In this document: piece after piece, positions 47,707-55,948 of the stretch
How the letters are laid out: each line of letters starts with the position of its first letter
Numbering within the stretch: the first letter of the stretch is position 1
Source of the DNA: JBHIBC01 sp046758905
GTDB taxonomy: Bacteria > Acidobacteriota > Polarisedimenticolia > Gp22-AA2
Length of the DNA: 64,000 bases
Direction: 5' to 3'
Assembly (NCBI GenBank): GCA_046758905.1
Contig: JBHIBC010000001.1
Location: forward strand, 1 to 64,000
The notes under the pieces: generated by a model
The model's input: only the letters and a program-made list of their open reading frames with translations
The model's database searches: none
What the model was told of the DNA's origin: nothing
Made by a program: the position numbers and the translations under genes

Positions 47707-48398
47707 GCGAGGACGGCGACGACGAGGCCTACTACCGGGCGATCGAGGAGGAGTTCGTCCGCCGGCGTCGGGCCCCCATCCTGCTGTCGCCCCGAGATTG
47801 GGCTCTGATCGGCGAGTGGCGGCGGGAGGGGGTGCCGTTGCGGGTCGCCAATGTCTTCGACGCCTTCGAGCGCCGCGCCCCCGCCGCCCGCCGGATCAAC
47901 TCGCTCTCCTACTGCCGCCAGGAGGTGGCGACCCTGCACGACATCCACCGGAGCCTGCACGGCGTCGAGTCGGGCCGGCCCGCCGCGGGGGGAGGGACGG
48001 GCGTCGACGCCGCCCTCGTCCGCCACCTCGGCCGCATCACGCGGCGGGTCCGCAAATCGATGGCGCTCGCCTCAGAAGCGGGGCTCGACGCGTTGGTGGC
48101 GGCCCTGGCGAGCGCCGCCGCCGAGATCAGACGGCTGCGCCGGGCGGTGAAGGCCGGGGACCTGGACCCGCAGCGGCTGGAGGACGAGATGAGAGGCCTC
48201 GACGAGATGGTCCTCGAGGCGGCGCGGCGGTCCCTCTCCCCCGCGGAGCTCCGACGGATCGAGGCGGAGGTGGACGCCCGCCTGCGCGAGCGCGCGGACC
48301 GGATGACCGCCGGGGCTCTCGACGCTACCCGCCGGTCCCACGTGGCCCACCTCCTGCGACAGCGCTGTCGCATCCCTCGCCGGACCCTCTTCGACTGA
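47703..48398 (+). CDS. conserved hypothetical protein
   Basis: A 231-residue soluble protein of unknown function. It starts with an acidic segment containing EAYYRAIEEEFVRRRR, then LLSPRDWALIGEWRREGVPL, which looks like a small helical recognition module. The rest is mostly long Ala/Arg/Leu-rich helices (around 90-231) with heptad character, ending RQRCRIPRRTLFD. There is no signal peptide, membrane helix or metal motif. It is coupled to coaX by a 4-bp ATGA overlap, which suggests co-expression but not function. A replication- or nucleic-acid-related role is possible because of its basic character; this is speculation. Confidence 0.7.
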   Translation: MSEDGDDEAYYRAIEEEFVRRRRAPILLSPRDWALIGEWRREGVPLRVANVFDAFERRAPAARRINSLSYCRQEVATLHDIHRSLHGVESGRPAAGGGTGVDAALVRHLGRITRRVRKSMALASEAGLDALVAALASAAAEIRRLRRAVKAGDLDPQRLEDEMRGLDEMVLEAARRSLSPAELRRIEAEVDARLRERADRMTAGALDATRRSHVAHLLRQRCRIPRRTLFD

Positions 48399-48414
48399 TC
48401 GGAACGGCGCGCGG

Positions 48415-48443
48415 TTGACCCGGACGCCGGCCGCGGCTATCAT
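48415..48443 (+). promoter_or_regulatory. promoter of comEC
   Basis: TTGACC (48415-48420), a 17-bp spacer and TATCAT (48438-48443), five of six in each box. The start site near 48450 is about 5 nt before the comEC ATG, so the mRNA would be essentially leaderless. Confidence 0.6.
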
Positions 48444-48454
48444 GCGCGTCCCGC

Positions 48455-50962
48455 ATGGAGAGCCGGCCCCGGGCCGCGCTCGTGGCTTCCCGAGACAGAC
48501 CGAACCTCACGCGATCGGGCCTCCAGTCGATCCGTCTGGCCGCCTCCTTCACCGCGGGCGTGTTGGCGGGAGGGGACGGTCCCGGCGCGCTCGGCGCGGC
48601 GCTTCCGGCGGCGCTCGTCCCGGCGCTTCTGGCTCACCCGGAGGAGCGCCTCGACCGGCCGCCCGGGGGGCCCCTCGTCTCTCGCGCGCGACGGCTCGGC
48701 GCCGCGCTGTGCTCGCTGGCTCTCGGCCTCGCGGCCGCGGCCTGGAGCCGGGCGGCCGACCCGGTGCCCGGGCTCATGGCGCGATGGGTGGAGCACGGGT
48801 TCCGCTCCCGCGCGACGCCGGTCACGCTGTGGGGGCGACTGCGCGCGGTGGAGGAGCGACCCGAGCGACGCGCGTGGCTGCTGCTGCGGGCGGAGAGGTT
48901 CCGTCTGCCCGGCCGTCCGGCGCTCGAGACGGTGCCGTCGCGTCCGATCACCGTCCGGTTGAGCGTGCCGCTTCCTCCCGGGGCGCCGGAGCCGCCGTGG
49001 AGCGCGGGGCAGCGGGTGCGGGTCACCGCCCGCGTCGGCCCGCCGCGCTCGTTCGTGAACCCGGGAAGCTTCGACTACGCCGCCTACCTGATGGCGCGCG
49101 GGGTGAGCCTCGTCGGTACGGTCAAGAGCCACCGCCTGGTCGAGAGGCTCAAGGGAGACGGGGCCTGGCTCCACGGCCTGCTCCCCTCCGTGCGACGCTG
49201 GATCGTGGGGCGTCTGCGGGAGGCCTGCGGGCCGGAGCGGGCCCGCGCCGCCTCGCTCCTCGCGGCGCTGCTCGTGGGGGAGCGGCAGGAGATCCCGGAC
49301 GATCTGGGCGATGCGCTCCGGCGGGCCGGCGTCTATCACATCATCGCCCTCTCGGGGCTGAATGTGGGCGTGGTGATGCTTCTCGCCACCTCGCTCCTGC
49401 GGCTCCTGCCGCTGGCCGCGCACTGGAGGCGCCGCGCCGCGGCTTCAGCGGTGATCATCTACTGGGCGGTGGCGCGAGGCAGCGGGTCGATCAGCCGCGC
49501 CGCCCTGATGGCGCTGCTGTTTCTGGGCGGCGGGGCGCTGGGACGGGCGGTGGCGCCGGCGGGGACGATCGCCGTCTCCGCCGTGCTCCTGCTCGCGGCG
49601 AACCCCCACTGGGCCGCCGACGCGGGGTTCCAGCTGACCTACGGGGCGAGCCTCGGCATCCTCCTGCTCGCGCCCCGGCGCTCGCCGCTCGGGGCCCGGG
49701 CCTCCGGCCCCGCCGGCGGGGTGCTGCGCCTCGTCCTGAAGTCGGTGTCGGTCTCGGGGGCGGCCGTCCTCGGCACGGCGCTCATCTCGGCCCGGCACTT
49801 CCAGGCGATGGCGCCCGCCGCGCTGGTGTCGAACCTCGCGGCGGTCCCGATCGCCGGCCTGCTCCTGGTCCTGGGCCTGACGACCGCGATCCTGATGCCG
49901 CTGTGTCGGCCGGCCGCGGCGGGGGTCGCGATGGCGGCGTCCGGCCTCGTGCGCCTGCTGTTCTCCACCTGCGCCGTCGTCTCATCGGCGGGGGCGGCGT
50001 TCTTCTACGTCGTACCGCCGCCGAGCGCCCTGGTGATCTCGGGAGGGGCGGCGCTGGTCGCCGCGGGAGCGCTCCGATCGCGCGGCAGGCGCGCTGTGAT
50101 CGCGCTGCTGGTCGCCGCGCTGGCGGTCACCGCGCTGAGGGGGCGTGGCCCGGAGGCCGCCGGGAGGCTGGAGGTCGCGGCCCTGGACGTGGGCCAGGGG
50201 GACGCTCTGCTCGTGAGGTGCCCGGACGGGGCGACCCTGCTCGTGGACGCGGGCGGCTTCACCGGCTCGCGGTTCGACGTCGGCGGGCGTGTCGTGGGCC
50301 CGGCCCTGCGGGCGATGGGGATCCTGAAGGTGGACATCCTCGCGGTGACCCACGCCCACCGCGATCACCTGGGCGGGGCGGCGAGCGTCCTCAAGCAGTT
50401 CTCCCCGGACGCGGTGTGGCTCGGGAGGATGCCGGAGGGCCATCCCGAAGTGGAGGAGCTGGAGAGGCTCGCGCGGGAGCGCGGCATCCCCGTCCTGCGA
50501 CCGCTCCGCGGCGTCCGCCTCACGCTGGGCGGCGTCCGGGTAGAGGTGATCCATCCCGCGTCGTCCGCCGGGCCGCGCGGTCCCGTGTCGAACTCCGATT
50601 CGCTGGCGCTGCGGATCGAGTACGGGCGCCGCGCCGTCCTCCTGACCGGCGACCTGGAAGCGGCGACCGAGTCGGAGCTGCTCGCGCGCGAGCGGCTCGC
50701 CGCCGATCTGCTCAAGGTCGGGCACCACGGGAGCCGGACCTCGACCACCGCGCCCTTCCTCGCCCGGGTCGGCCCCCGCCTGGCCGTGATCTCGGTCGGC
50801 GCGTCGAACCCCTGGGGGCAGCCGCACCGCGCGGCGCTCGCCCGACTGCGTGACCGGTCGGTGCGGGTTTACCGGACCGACCTGCACGGCGCGGTGCTGT
50901 TCTCCACCGACGGCACTCAGCCGTTCAGGGCGAGGAGGCTCGTCGGCGACGGCTCGAGGTAG
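48455..50962 (+). CDS. comEC: DNA internalization channel protein ComEC/Rec2
   Basis: An 835-residue inner-membrane competence protein. A DUF4131-like N-terminal part (around 60-210) and the ComEC core (around 245-520, LLVGERQEIPDDLGDALRRA, YHIIALSGLNVGVVMLLATS) form the channel with about 10 membrane helices. The C-terminal metallo-beta-lactamase domain (around 565-835) has LDVGQGDALLVRCPDG, THAHRDHLGG (from 632), VGHHGSRTSTT and the expected Asp in LTGDLE. The domain is intact, consistent with degrading or processing incoming DNA. No ribosome site precedes the ATG. Its 3' end overlaps the convergent M50 protease by 46 bp. Confidence 0.93.
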   Translation: MESRPRAALVASRDRPNLTRSGLQSIRLAASFTAGVLAGGDGPGALGAALPAALVPALLAHPEERLDRPPGGPLVSRARRLGAALCSLALGLAAAAWSRAADPVPGLMARWVEHGFRSRATPVTLWGRLRAVEERPERRAWLLLRAERFRLPGRPALETVPSRPITVRLSVPLPPGAPEPPWSAGQRVRVTARVGPPRSFVNPGSFDYAAYLMARGVSLVGTVKSHRLVERLKGDGAWLHGLLPSVRRWIVGRLREACGPERARAASLLAALLVGERQEIPDDLGDALRRAGVYHIIALSGLNVGVVMLLATSLLRLLPLAAHWRRRAAASAVIIYWAVARGSGSISRAALMALLFLGGGALGRAVAPAGTIAVSAVLLLAANPHWAADAGFQLTYGASLGILLLAPRRSPLGARASGPAGGVLRLVLKSVSVSGAAVLGTALISARHFQAMAPAALVSNLAAVPIAGLLLVLGLTTAILMPLCRPAAAGVAMAASGLVRLLFSTCAVVSSAGAAFFYVVPPPSALVISGGAALVAAGALRSRGRRAVIALLVAALAVTALRGRGPEAAGRLEVAALDVGQGDALLVRCPDGATLLVDAGGFTGSRFDVGGRVVGPALRAMGILKVDILAVTHAHRDHLGGAASVLKQFSPDAVWLGRMPEGHPEVEELERLARERGIPVLRPLRGVRLTLGGVRVEVIHPASSAGPRGPVSNSDSLALRIEYGRRAVLLTGDLEAATESELLARERLAADLLKVGHHGSRTSTTAPFLARVGPRLAVISVGASNPWGQPHRAALARLRDRSVRVYRTDLHGAVLFSTDGTQPFRARRLVGDGSR

Positions 50963-51918
50963 ATGTCGATCGGCTGGAAGGGGATGAAGCAGAGGAGGAA
51001 GATCCCGACGCCGAGCAGGGCGACGGCGACCCGACCCGGCCCCAGCCCCCGCGCCTCGTCGAGGGTGGGAGGATGCCCGGGCCCTAGGAGCGCGAACATC
51101 GCCCCGAACATGACCAGGTGGGACCCGCCGATGAAGAATCCGCCGAGGATCAGCAGGACGATCCCCGCCCTCGACACCAGGGCGTGGGCCCGGCGCGACA
51201 CGGCGTACAGCATGTGGCCCCCGTCGAGCTGGCCCACGGGCAGCAGGTTGAGCGCCGTCGCGAACAGCCCGAGCCACGCGGCGGCCACGGTCGGGTGGAG
51301 CCGGATGGCCACGTCGGGCCAGGCTTCGAAGAACATCGGGTAGAGGAGGTTCAGCAGGAGGCACGAGGCCAGGAAGAGATCCCCCGACTGCGGCGGCTCC
51401 CGGGTGACGGTGGAGTGGCCGAGGCCGTAGACCAGGATCGGGATCGCCGCCACGAAGCCGGCGATCGGCCCGGCGACGCCCACGTCGAACAGGGCCCGCC
51501 GGTCGATGAAGGGTGAGCGGATCCGGATCACCGCACCGAAGGTCCCGAACGGGGGCGGGCCGGGGAGGAAGAAGGGCAGCGTGGCCTCGATCCCGTAATA
51601 GCGGCAGGCGAGGTAGTGCCCCATCTCGTGGCAGCCCAGGATGAGGATCACGCACAGCGAGTAAGGCAGGCCGGCGGTCCACAGCCGGGGGGAGAGGGCG
51701 ACCGTCCGAACGGTCTCCCAGGTCAGCCCGCCGCCGTGCGCCAGGATCGCCCCCGCGATCAGGGTGGCGAGAACGGTGGCGAGGAACAGGGCGAGGTTCA
51801 CCCGCGGGCTGACCCGCCGCCTCCGCCCCGGGAGCCGGTCGGCTGCGATCGGCTGAGCCCCGGTGCCGCGCACCGGGCCGGGGGTGCCGGGGAAGTCGAG
51901 CCGGGGAGAGCCGTCCAT
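50917..51918 (-). CDS. site-2 protease (M50 family) membrane metalloprotease
   Basis: A 333-residue intramembrane zinc protease. His97-Glu98-x-x-His101 (GCHEMGHYLACRYYGIE) is the active-site helix, and ALNLLPVGQLDGGHMLY supplies the third ligand Asp and the NxxPxxxLDG motif. About six to seven membrane helices are seen, and no PDZ domain. Homologues cleave membrane-anchored regulators; substrates here are unknown. It is a single minus-strand gene, convergent with comEC, whose last 46 bp it overlaps. The first 40 residues are basic and disordered. Confidence 0.88.
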   Translation of the reverse strand: MDGSPRLDFPGTPGPVRGTGAQPIAADRLPGRRRRVSPRVNLALFLATVLATLIAGAILAHGGGLTWETVRTVALSPRLWTAGLPYSLCVILILGCHEMGHYLACRYYGIEATLPFFLPGPPPFGTFGAVIRIRSPFIDRRALFDVGVAGPIAGFVAAIPILVYGLGHSTVTREPPQSGDLFLASCLLLNLLYPMFFEAWPDVAIRLHPTVAAAWLGLFATALNLLPVGQLDGGHMLYAVSRRAHALVSRAGIVLLILGGFFIGGSHLVMFGAMFALLGPGHPPTLDEARGLGPGRVAVALLGVGIFLLCFIPFQPIDIYLEPSPTSLLALNG

Positions 51919-51978
51919 GGCCCGGCCATTCTAATCCCGGCGCGGCCCGGCGGGGAGGCGGCGGGAGAGACGGCCGAG

Positions 51979-52248
51979 CTATCTCAGATTCCTGAGGTTC
52001 TTGCCCGGTTTGAAGCGGATGGTCTTCCCTGGGGGGATCCGCACCTCGGTGCCCGTGCGCGGGTTCCGGCCGATCCCCTTCTTGCGCGGCTTAATCTGGA
52101 AGACCCCGAAGCCGCGCAGCTCGATCCTCTCGCCGCGGCGCATCGATTCCTTCATCGCGTCGAGGATCGCTTCAACGGCCACCACCGCCTTCACCCGCGT
52201 GACGTCGGCGGACTTGGCCACGTTGTTGATGATGTCGGTCTTGATCAT
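51979..52248 (-). CDS. HU/IHF-family DNA-binding protein
   Basis: An 89-residue nucleoid protein. The N-terminal helices (MIKTDIINNVAKSADVTRVK) and beta arms with the signature GFGVFQIKPRKKGIGRNPRT and VRIPPGKTIRFKPGK define the HU/IHF family; the arm-tip RNP motif for DNA bending is present. HU versus IHF cannot be decided from this. It has its own strong minus-strand promoter and a leader of about 38 nt with an AGGCCTGGAG-type ribosome site. It diverges from der. Confidence 0.95.
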   Translation of the reverse strand: MIKTDIINNVAKSADVTRVKAVVAVEAILDAMKESMRRGERIELRGFGVFQIKPRKKGIGRNPRTGTEVRIPPGKTIRFKPGKNLRNLR

Positions 52249-52291
52249 CTCCAGGCCTCCAACCAGCGCGGAACCGACGTAAGTTGCTGAA

Positions 52292-52320
52292 AGTATAGGG
52301 AGCTAGGTCATCGGTGTCAA
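52292..52320 (-). promoter_or_regulatory. promoter of HU gene
   Basis: On the minus strand, TTGACA (52320-52315), a 17-bp spacer and TATACT (52297-52292), near consensus. The start site is near 52286. Confidence 0.75.
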
Positions 52321-52341
52321 GACGGAGCGCACCGGGGCGTG

Positions 52342-52350
52342 TGGTATATT
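52342..52350 (+). promoter_or_regulatory. extended -10 promoter of der
   Basis: TGG-TATATT (52342-52350) forms an extended -10 element with no matching -35. The predicted start near 52357 leaves a leader of about 41 nt containing GGGAGAAG before der. It lies 22 bp from the divergent HU promoter. Confidence 0.5.
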
Positions 52351-52397
52351 CCCTTGTCTGCAAAGGACTTCCGACCAAGAGCCGGGAGAAGTCCGTG

Positions 52398-53714
52398 ATG
52401 CCCCTTCCCGTGGTCGCCATCGTTGGCGCGCCGAACGCCGGCAAGTCCACTCTTTTCAATAGATTGCTCGGCAGGCGCAGGGCCATCGTCGCCGCCCGTC
52501 CCGGGGTGACGAGGGACCGGATAGCGGGCGAGTGCGACATCATCGGCGCGCGGTTCATCCTCCTGGACACCGGCGGCGTCCTCGGCGGCCAGTGGGGGGA
52601 CGACCTGGGCCGACAGGTGAGCCGGGAGGCCCTCCGGGCCGCGGCGGAGGCCGACCTGGTGCTGCTCCTCGTCGACGCGCGCGCCGGACTGACGGCGGGC
52701 GATCTTGAACTCGCACGACGGCTGCGGTCGGCCGGCAGGCCCGTGATCCCGGTGGCCAACAAGATCGACGCGGTCGGGCAGGAGGGGCTGGAGATCGATC
52801 TGTACCGGCTGGGGCTCGGGGAGGTCGTGCCGATCTCCGCCGAGCACGGCCGCGGCATCGACGGCCTTCTGGAGAGGATCCGCGATGCCCTCCCGCGGCG
52901 CGAGGTCGGGGAGGGAGCGGCGGGCGTCCCGGTCGCCATCATCGGCCGGCCCAACGTCGGCAAGTCGTCGCTGTTCAACCGGATCGCCGGGCAGGACAGA
53001 GCGATGGTCTCGGCCTCTCCGGGCACCACCCGCGACCCGGTCGACGCCACCTTCGAGCGCAGCGGTGCGCCTTTCCGGATCATCGACACGGCGGGGATCC
53101 GCAGACGCGCCGGCGCCGGCGACGAGGTCGAGTGGGTGAGCGTGATGAAGGCCCGCCGGGCGATCCGCGAGGCGCAGGTGGTGATCGCCATGGTCGACGC
53201 CGTGGAGGGAGTGGGGCACCAGGACCGGGCGCTGCTCGGCGGGATCGGTCGCGCCCACACGCCGGTCGTGCTGGCCGTGAACAAGGTGGATCGGCTGCCG
53301 GAGGGGTCGGGGGAGATCTCCCGGCGCCTGAGGGAGATCCGCGAGTCGTTGCGGTTCGCGCCGCATGTCCCCGTGGTGGGGCTGTCGGCCACGACCGGGC
53401 TGGGGGTCGAGGGGCTCCTCGAGATCGTCATGGAGCTGCGCCGCGAGTCGACCCGCCGCTTCGGCACCGCCGAGCTGAACACGGCGCTGCGCGGCATCGT
53501 GGTGGAGAGGCCGCCCCCCTCCGATCGCGGCCGCGAGGTGCGGCTCTACTACATGACCCAGGTCGGCACCGCTCCGCAACGGTTCGTCATCTTCACCAAC
53601 GGCCGTCCGGTCGCCGCCTCCTACCGCCGCTTTCTGGCCGCCGCCCTGCGCCGCCGCCTCGGGCTGAGATCGACCTCCCCCGTGCTGGCGTTCCGCCGCC
53701 GCCCGTCGCGTTGA
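52398..53714 (+). CDS. der: ribosome biogenesis GTPase Der (EngA)
   Basis: A 438-residue essential protein with two tandem GTPase domains that matures the 50S subunit. Domain 1 shows GAPNAGKSTLFNRLLG (10-25), GVTRDR, LLDTGGVL and NKID. Domain 2 shows GRPNVGKSSLFNRIAG, GTTRDPVDATFER, DTAGIRRR and NKVDRL. The C-terminal KH-like domain (around 350-438) has AELNTALRGIVVERPPP, VRLYYMTQVGTAPQRFVIF and SYRRFL. ATG 52398 (or the adjacent GTG 52395) starts right at the conserved N-terminus; the open frame upstream crosses the promoter. Confidence 0.96.
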   Translation: MPLPVVAIVGAPNAGKSTLFNRLLGRRRAIVAARPGVTRDRIAGECDIIGARFILLDTGGVLGGQWGDDLGRQVSREALRAAAEADLVLLLVDARAGLTAGDLELARRLRSAGRPVIPVANKIDAVGQEGLEIDLYRLGLGEVVPISAEHGRGIDGLLERIRDALPRREVGEGAAGVPVAIIGRPNVGKSSLFNRIAGQDRAMVSASPGTTRDPVDATFERSGAPFRIIDTAGIRRRAGAGDEVEWVSVMKARRAIREAQVVIAMVDAVEGVGHQDRALLGGIGRAHTPVVLAVNKVDRLPEGSGEISRRLREIRESLRFAPHVPVVGLSATTGLGVEGLLEIVMELRRESTRRFGTAELNTALRGIVVERPPPSDRGREVRLYYMTQVGTAPQRFVIFTNGRPVAASYRRFLAAALRRRLGLRSTSPVLAFRRRPSR

Positions 53715-53739
53715 CTCCCCCCAGACCGGGTGCTATATT
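53711..53739 (+). promoter_or_regulatory. promoter of mglA-like gene
   Basis: TTGACT (53711-53716), a 17-bp spacer and TATATT (53734-53739). The start near 53746 gives a short 15-nt leader holding GGAG 5 nt before the ATG. The -35 overlaps the der stop codon. Confidence 0.7.
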
Positions 53740-53760
53740 CGCCACCCCTGCGGAGACCGG

Positions 53761-54696
53761 ATGGTCCTGTTCAACTATTCGACCCGCGAGCTCACCGCCA
53801 AGATCGTCTATTACGGGCCGGGGCTCTGCGGCAAGACGACCAATCTCCAGTACATCTACGATTCCCTCCCGGACACGGTCAAGAAGGGCAAGATGCTCTC
53901 GCTCGCGACCAAGGCGGACCGCACCCTGTTCTTCGATTTCCTCCCGATCGACCTCGGCACCATCCGCGGCATGAAGACGCGCGTGCAGCTGTACACGGTC
54001 CCCGGCCAGGTGTTCTACAACTCCACCCGCAAGCTGGTCCTCAAGGGCGCGGACGGCATCGTGTTCGTGGCCGACTCGCAGTCCAAGATGCTGGAGGCGA
54101 ACGGCGAGAGCTACAAGAACCTGGAGGACAACCTGCGGGAGATGGGGCTCAAGCTCGACGAGATCCCGCTGGTCATGCAGTTCAACAAGCGGGATCTGCC
54201 GAACCTCTCCTCGATCGAGGAGATGAACACGCGGATCAACCGGCACAACGCCCCTTTCTACGAGGCGGTCGCGACCACCGGGATCGGAGTGGAGGACACG
54301 CTCAAGGCGATCACCAAGCTGGTGCTCAATAACCTGGCCGCCAAGTACAGGCTGGAGGGGGTGGCCCCGGCTGCGGAGGCCGCCCGCAGGGCCGTCCGCG
54401 CCCGGCGCCGGCTCCCCCTGCCGGCAGGCCGGAGGCGGCGCCGAGCCCCGCCGCTGGACCGCCGCCGGCGCCGGCCGCGGAAGCGGCGCAGGAGGACATC
54501 GCGCTCGACGCGCTGGAGATCGGAGCGTCGGCCGAGCCCGCCCGCCCGCCGGCCGCCGCGCCGCCCGCGGCGGCTGCCTCGCCCGGGCCGGTGCCGCTCG
54601 CGGCGGCGGCGGGGCCCGGGGAGGCGAGTCTGGCCCTCGGGGAGGAGATCGCGCGGGAGGGGTTGGACGAGGCTCCCGAGGGCACCGTGGACCTAG
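53761..54696 (+). CDS. mglA: MglA-family small Ras-like GTPase, frameshifted C-terminus
   Basis: Residues 1-195 are a complete MglA-type GTPase: Walker A GPGLCGKTT (19-27), LATKADRTLFFDFLPIDLG, LYTVPGQVFYNSTRKLVLKG (switch II) and VMQFNKRDLP (guanine specificity). In Myxococcus MglA sets leading-pole identity for motility. After VAPAAEAARRAVRA (around residue 215) the frame turns into an Arg-run sequence ending at 54696, unlike any protein. The -1 frame from about 54395-54420 instead encodes a Pro/Ala/Glu linker continuing to 55055. A one-base deletion, perhaps in the C5 tract at 54414-54418, or a programmed shift best explains this; the full protein would be about 430 residues. No mglB is adjacent. 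Confidence 0.85.
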   Translation: MVLFNYSTRELTAKIVYYGPGLCGKTTNLQYIYDSLPDTVKKGKMLSLATKADRTLFFDFLPIDLGTIRGMKTRVQLYTVPGQVFYNSTRKLVLKGADGIVFVADSQSKMLEANGESYKNLEDNLREMGLKLDEIPLVMQFNKRDLPNLSSIEEMNTRINRHNAPFYEAVATTGIGVEDTLKAITKLVLNNLAAKYRLEGVAPAAEAARRAVRARRRLPLPAGRRRRRAPPLDRRRRRPRKRRRRTSRSTRWRSERRPSPPARRPPRRPRRLPRPGRCRSRRRRGPGRRVWPSGRRSRGRGWTRLPRAPWT

Positions 54697-55055
54697 GAGA
54701 GGACCTCCTCCAGGAGCTGGAGGAGGAGCCGGTCGCCGCGGGCATGCAGGCCGGGCCTCGGCCCCCCGGCCCGGCCGCCGCGCCCGCGCCGGGGGACGCG
54801 CCCGGCCCGCGCGCCGTGCGCCGTCCCGCGCCCGTCGAGGAGCAGCCGATCGACCTCGATGAGCCGATCGACCTCGACGGGGACGGGTGGGACGCCGCGT
54901 CTCCCGCGGCGGGGGAGCCACGGGAGCCCGCCGTGATCGACATCGGGCCCGTCTCCCCCGGCCGGGACGGCGTGATCGAGGTCCCCGTGAGCGCCACGGT
55001 GGAAGGCCGCCCCGTCCGCCTCACGCTGCGCGTGAGCGTCCGCGTCGCCCGGTGA
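54591..55055 (+). CDS. C-terminal extension of the MglA-like protein in shifted frame
   Basis: A 154-residue reading frame that probably is not an independent gene. It is an acidic Pro/Ala-rich stretch (GEEIAREGLDEAPEGTVDLG, LLQELEEEPVAAG, EQPIDLDEPIDLDGDGWD) followed by a short beta-like end (VIEVPVSATVEGRPVRLTLR). The same frame stays open upstream to about 54360 with similar composition (AAQEDIALDALEIG), reaching the end of the MglA domain. No ribosome site precedes 54591. It most likely is the tail of the MglA-like protein separated by a frameshift. Confidence 0.6.
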   Translation: MPLAAAAGPGEASLALGEEIAREGLDEAPEGTVDLGEDLLQELEEEPVAAGMQAGPRPPGPAAAPAPGDAPGPRAVRRPAPVEEQPIDLDEPIDLDGDGWDAASPAAGEPREPAVIDIGPVSPGRDGVIEVPVSATVEGRPVRLTLRVSVRVAR

Positions 55056-55068
55056 AGCCGGTCCCGGG

Positions 55069-55908
55069 ATGCCCGATGGGAGAACGACGCCGGCGGCGCC
55101 GCTGAACCGACCGGGCCCCGATCCCGCCGAGGTCCTGCGCGGCGCCCCGGAGCAGCGCGAGATGGCGCTGATCCTCGGGCTGGCCTTCTTCCTGAACCTG
55201 TTCGGCGGGTCGCTCCTGCAGCTCCTCCACTTCCGCTGGGGGCTCTTCCTCAGCCAGATGCTGTTCATCGCCGCGCCGGCGCTGGCCGCGATCCGGTGGT
55301 TCTACCTGGACCGCGGGCGGATCCTTCCCTTCGGCCCCGTCGCGGTGCGGACGCTGGTCCCGGCGCTTCTCGGCGCCGCGGGCCTATACCACCTCCTGAC
55401 TCTCCTCCTGGCGGCGCAGCAGAGGCTCCTCCCGGGCCCGCCGCCCCTCCGGCCGGCCCTGGAGGAGCTGTTGACCTATCGCGGTCCGGCCGAGTTCGTC
55501 GTCGTCCTGTTCCTGGCGGGAGCGGTGGTCCCCGTCTGCGAGGAGATCCTCTTTCGCGGGTTCGTGCAGGCCGGCTTCGTGCGCGCCCTGGAGAGCGCGC
55601 CCAAGGGGATCGCCGCGACCGCATTGGCGTTCGCGGTGTTCCACCTCGATCCCTGGCGGTTCGCGCCGACGCTGGTGCTGGGGATCTTCCTCGGGGTGCT
55701 GGCGCATCGCAGCCGCGACCTGGTCCCCGCCATCCTCGCCCACTCGACCAACAACGTTCTGGCGATCGGCGCGGGCGCCCTGGGGCCGGCGAGCGCCGAA
55801 TGGCGAGCGGCGCCATGGTCCCTGGGGGGGGCGCTCCTCCTCCTGGCCGTGGCCAGCTTCCTCCTCGGCCGCCGCCCTGCCTGTCGGCGCCGCGGGCGCG
55901 TGCTATAA
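55069..55908 (+). CDS. CPBP-family (CAAX-like) intramembrane metalloprotease
   Basis: A 279-residue membrane protein of the CPBP/Abi family. The conserved motifs are CEEILFRGFVQAGFV (catalytic Glu-Glu-x3-Arg) and FAVFHLDPWRFAPTLVLGIF with its His, followed by ILAHSTNNVLAIG. About seven to eight membrane helices. Functions of bacterial members range from bacteriocin self-protection to membrane protein processing; no bacteriocin gene is near, so the role is open. The ATG at 55069 comes 13 bp after the MglA tail. The TAA stop is part of the next promoter's TATAAT. Confidence 0.84.
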   Translation: MPDGRTTPAAPLNRPGPDPAEVLRGAPEQREMALILGLAFFLNLFGGSLLQLLHFRWGLFLSQMLFIAAPALAAIRWFYLDRGRILPFGPVAVRTLVPALLGAAGLYHLLTLLLAAQQRLLPGPPPLRPALEELLTYRGPAEFVVVLFLAGAVVPVCEEILFRGFVQAGFVRALESAPKGIAATALAFAVFHLDPWRFAPTLVLGIFLGVLAHRSRDLVPAILAHSTNNVLAIGAGALGPASAEWRAAPWSLGGALLLLAVASFLLGRRPACRRRGRVL

Positions 55909-55909
55909 T
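55881..55909 (+). promoter_or_regulatory. promoter of secreted hypothetical protein
   Basis: A consensus TATAAT (55904-55909) with CTGTCG (55881-55886) 17 bp upstream, a weak -35. The -10 box overlaps the stop codon of the CPBP gene. The leader to ATG 55949 is about 33 nt and carries AGGAGAG/AGGGAG. Confidence 0.55.
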
Positions 55910-55948
55910 CCCGCGCCGCCGCTGAATCTCATAGGAGAGCAGGGAGCC

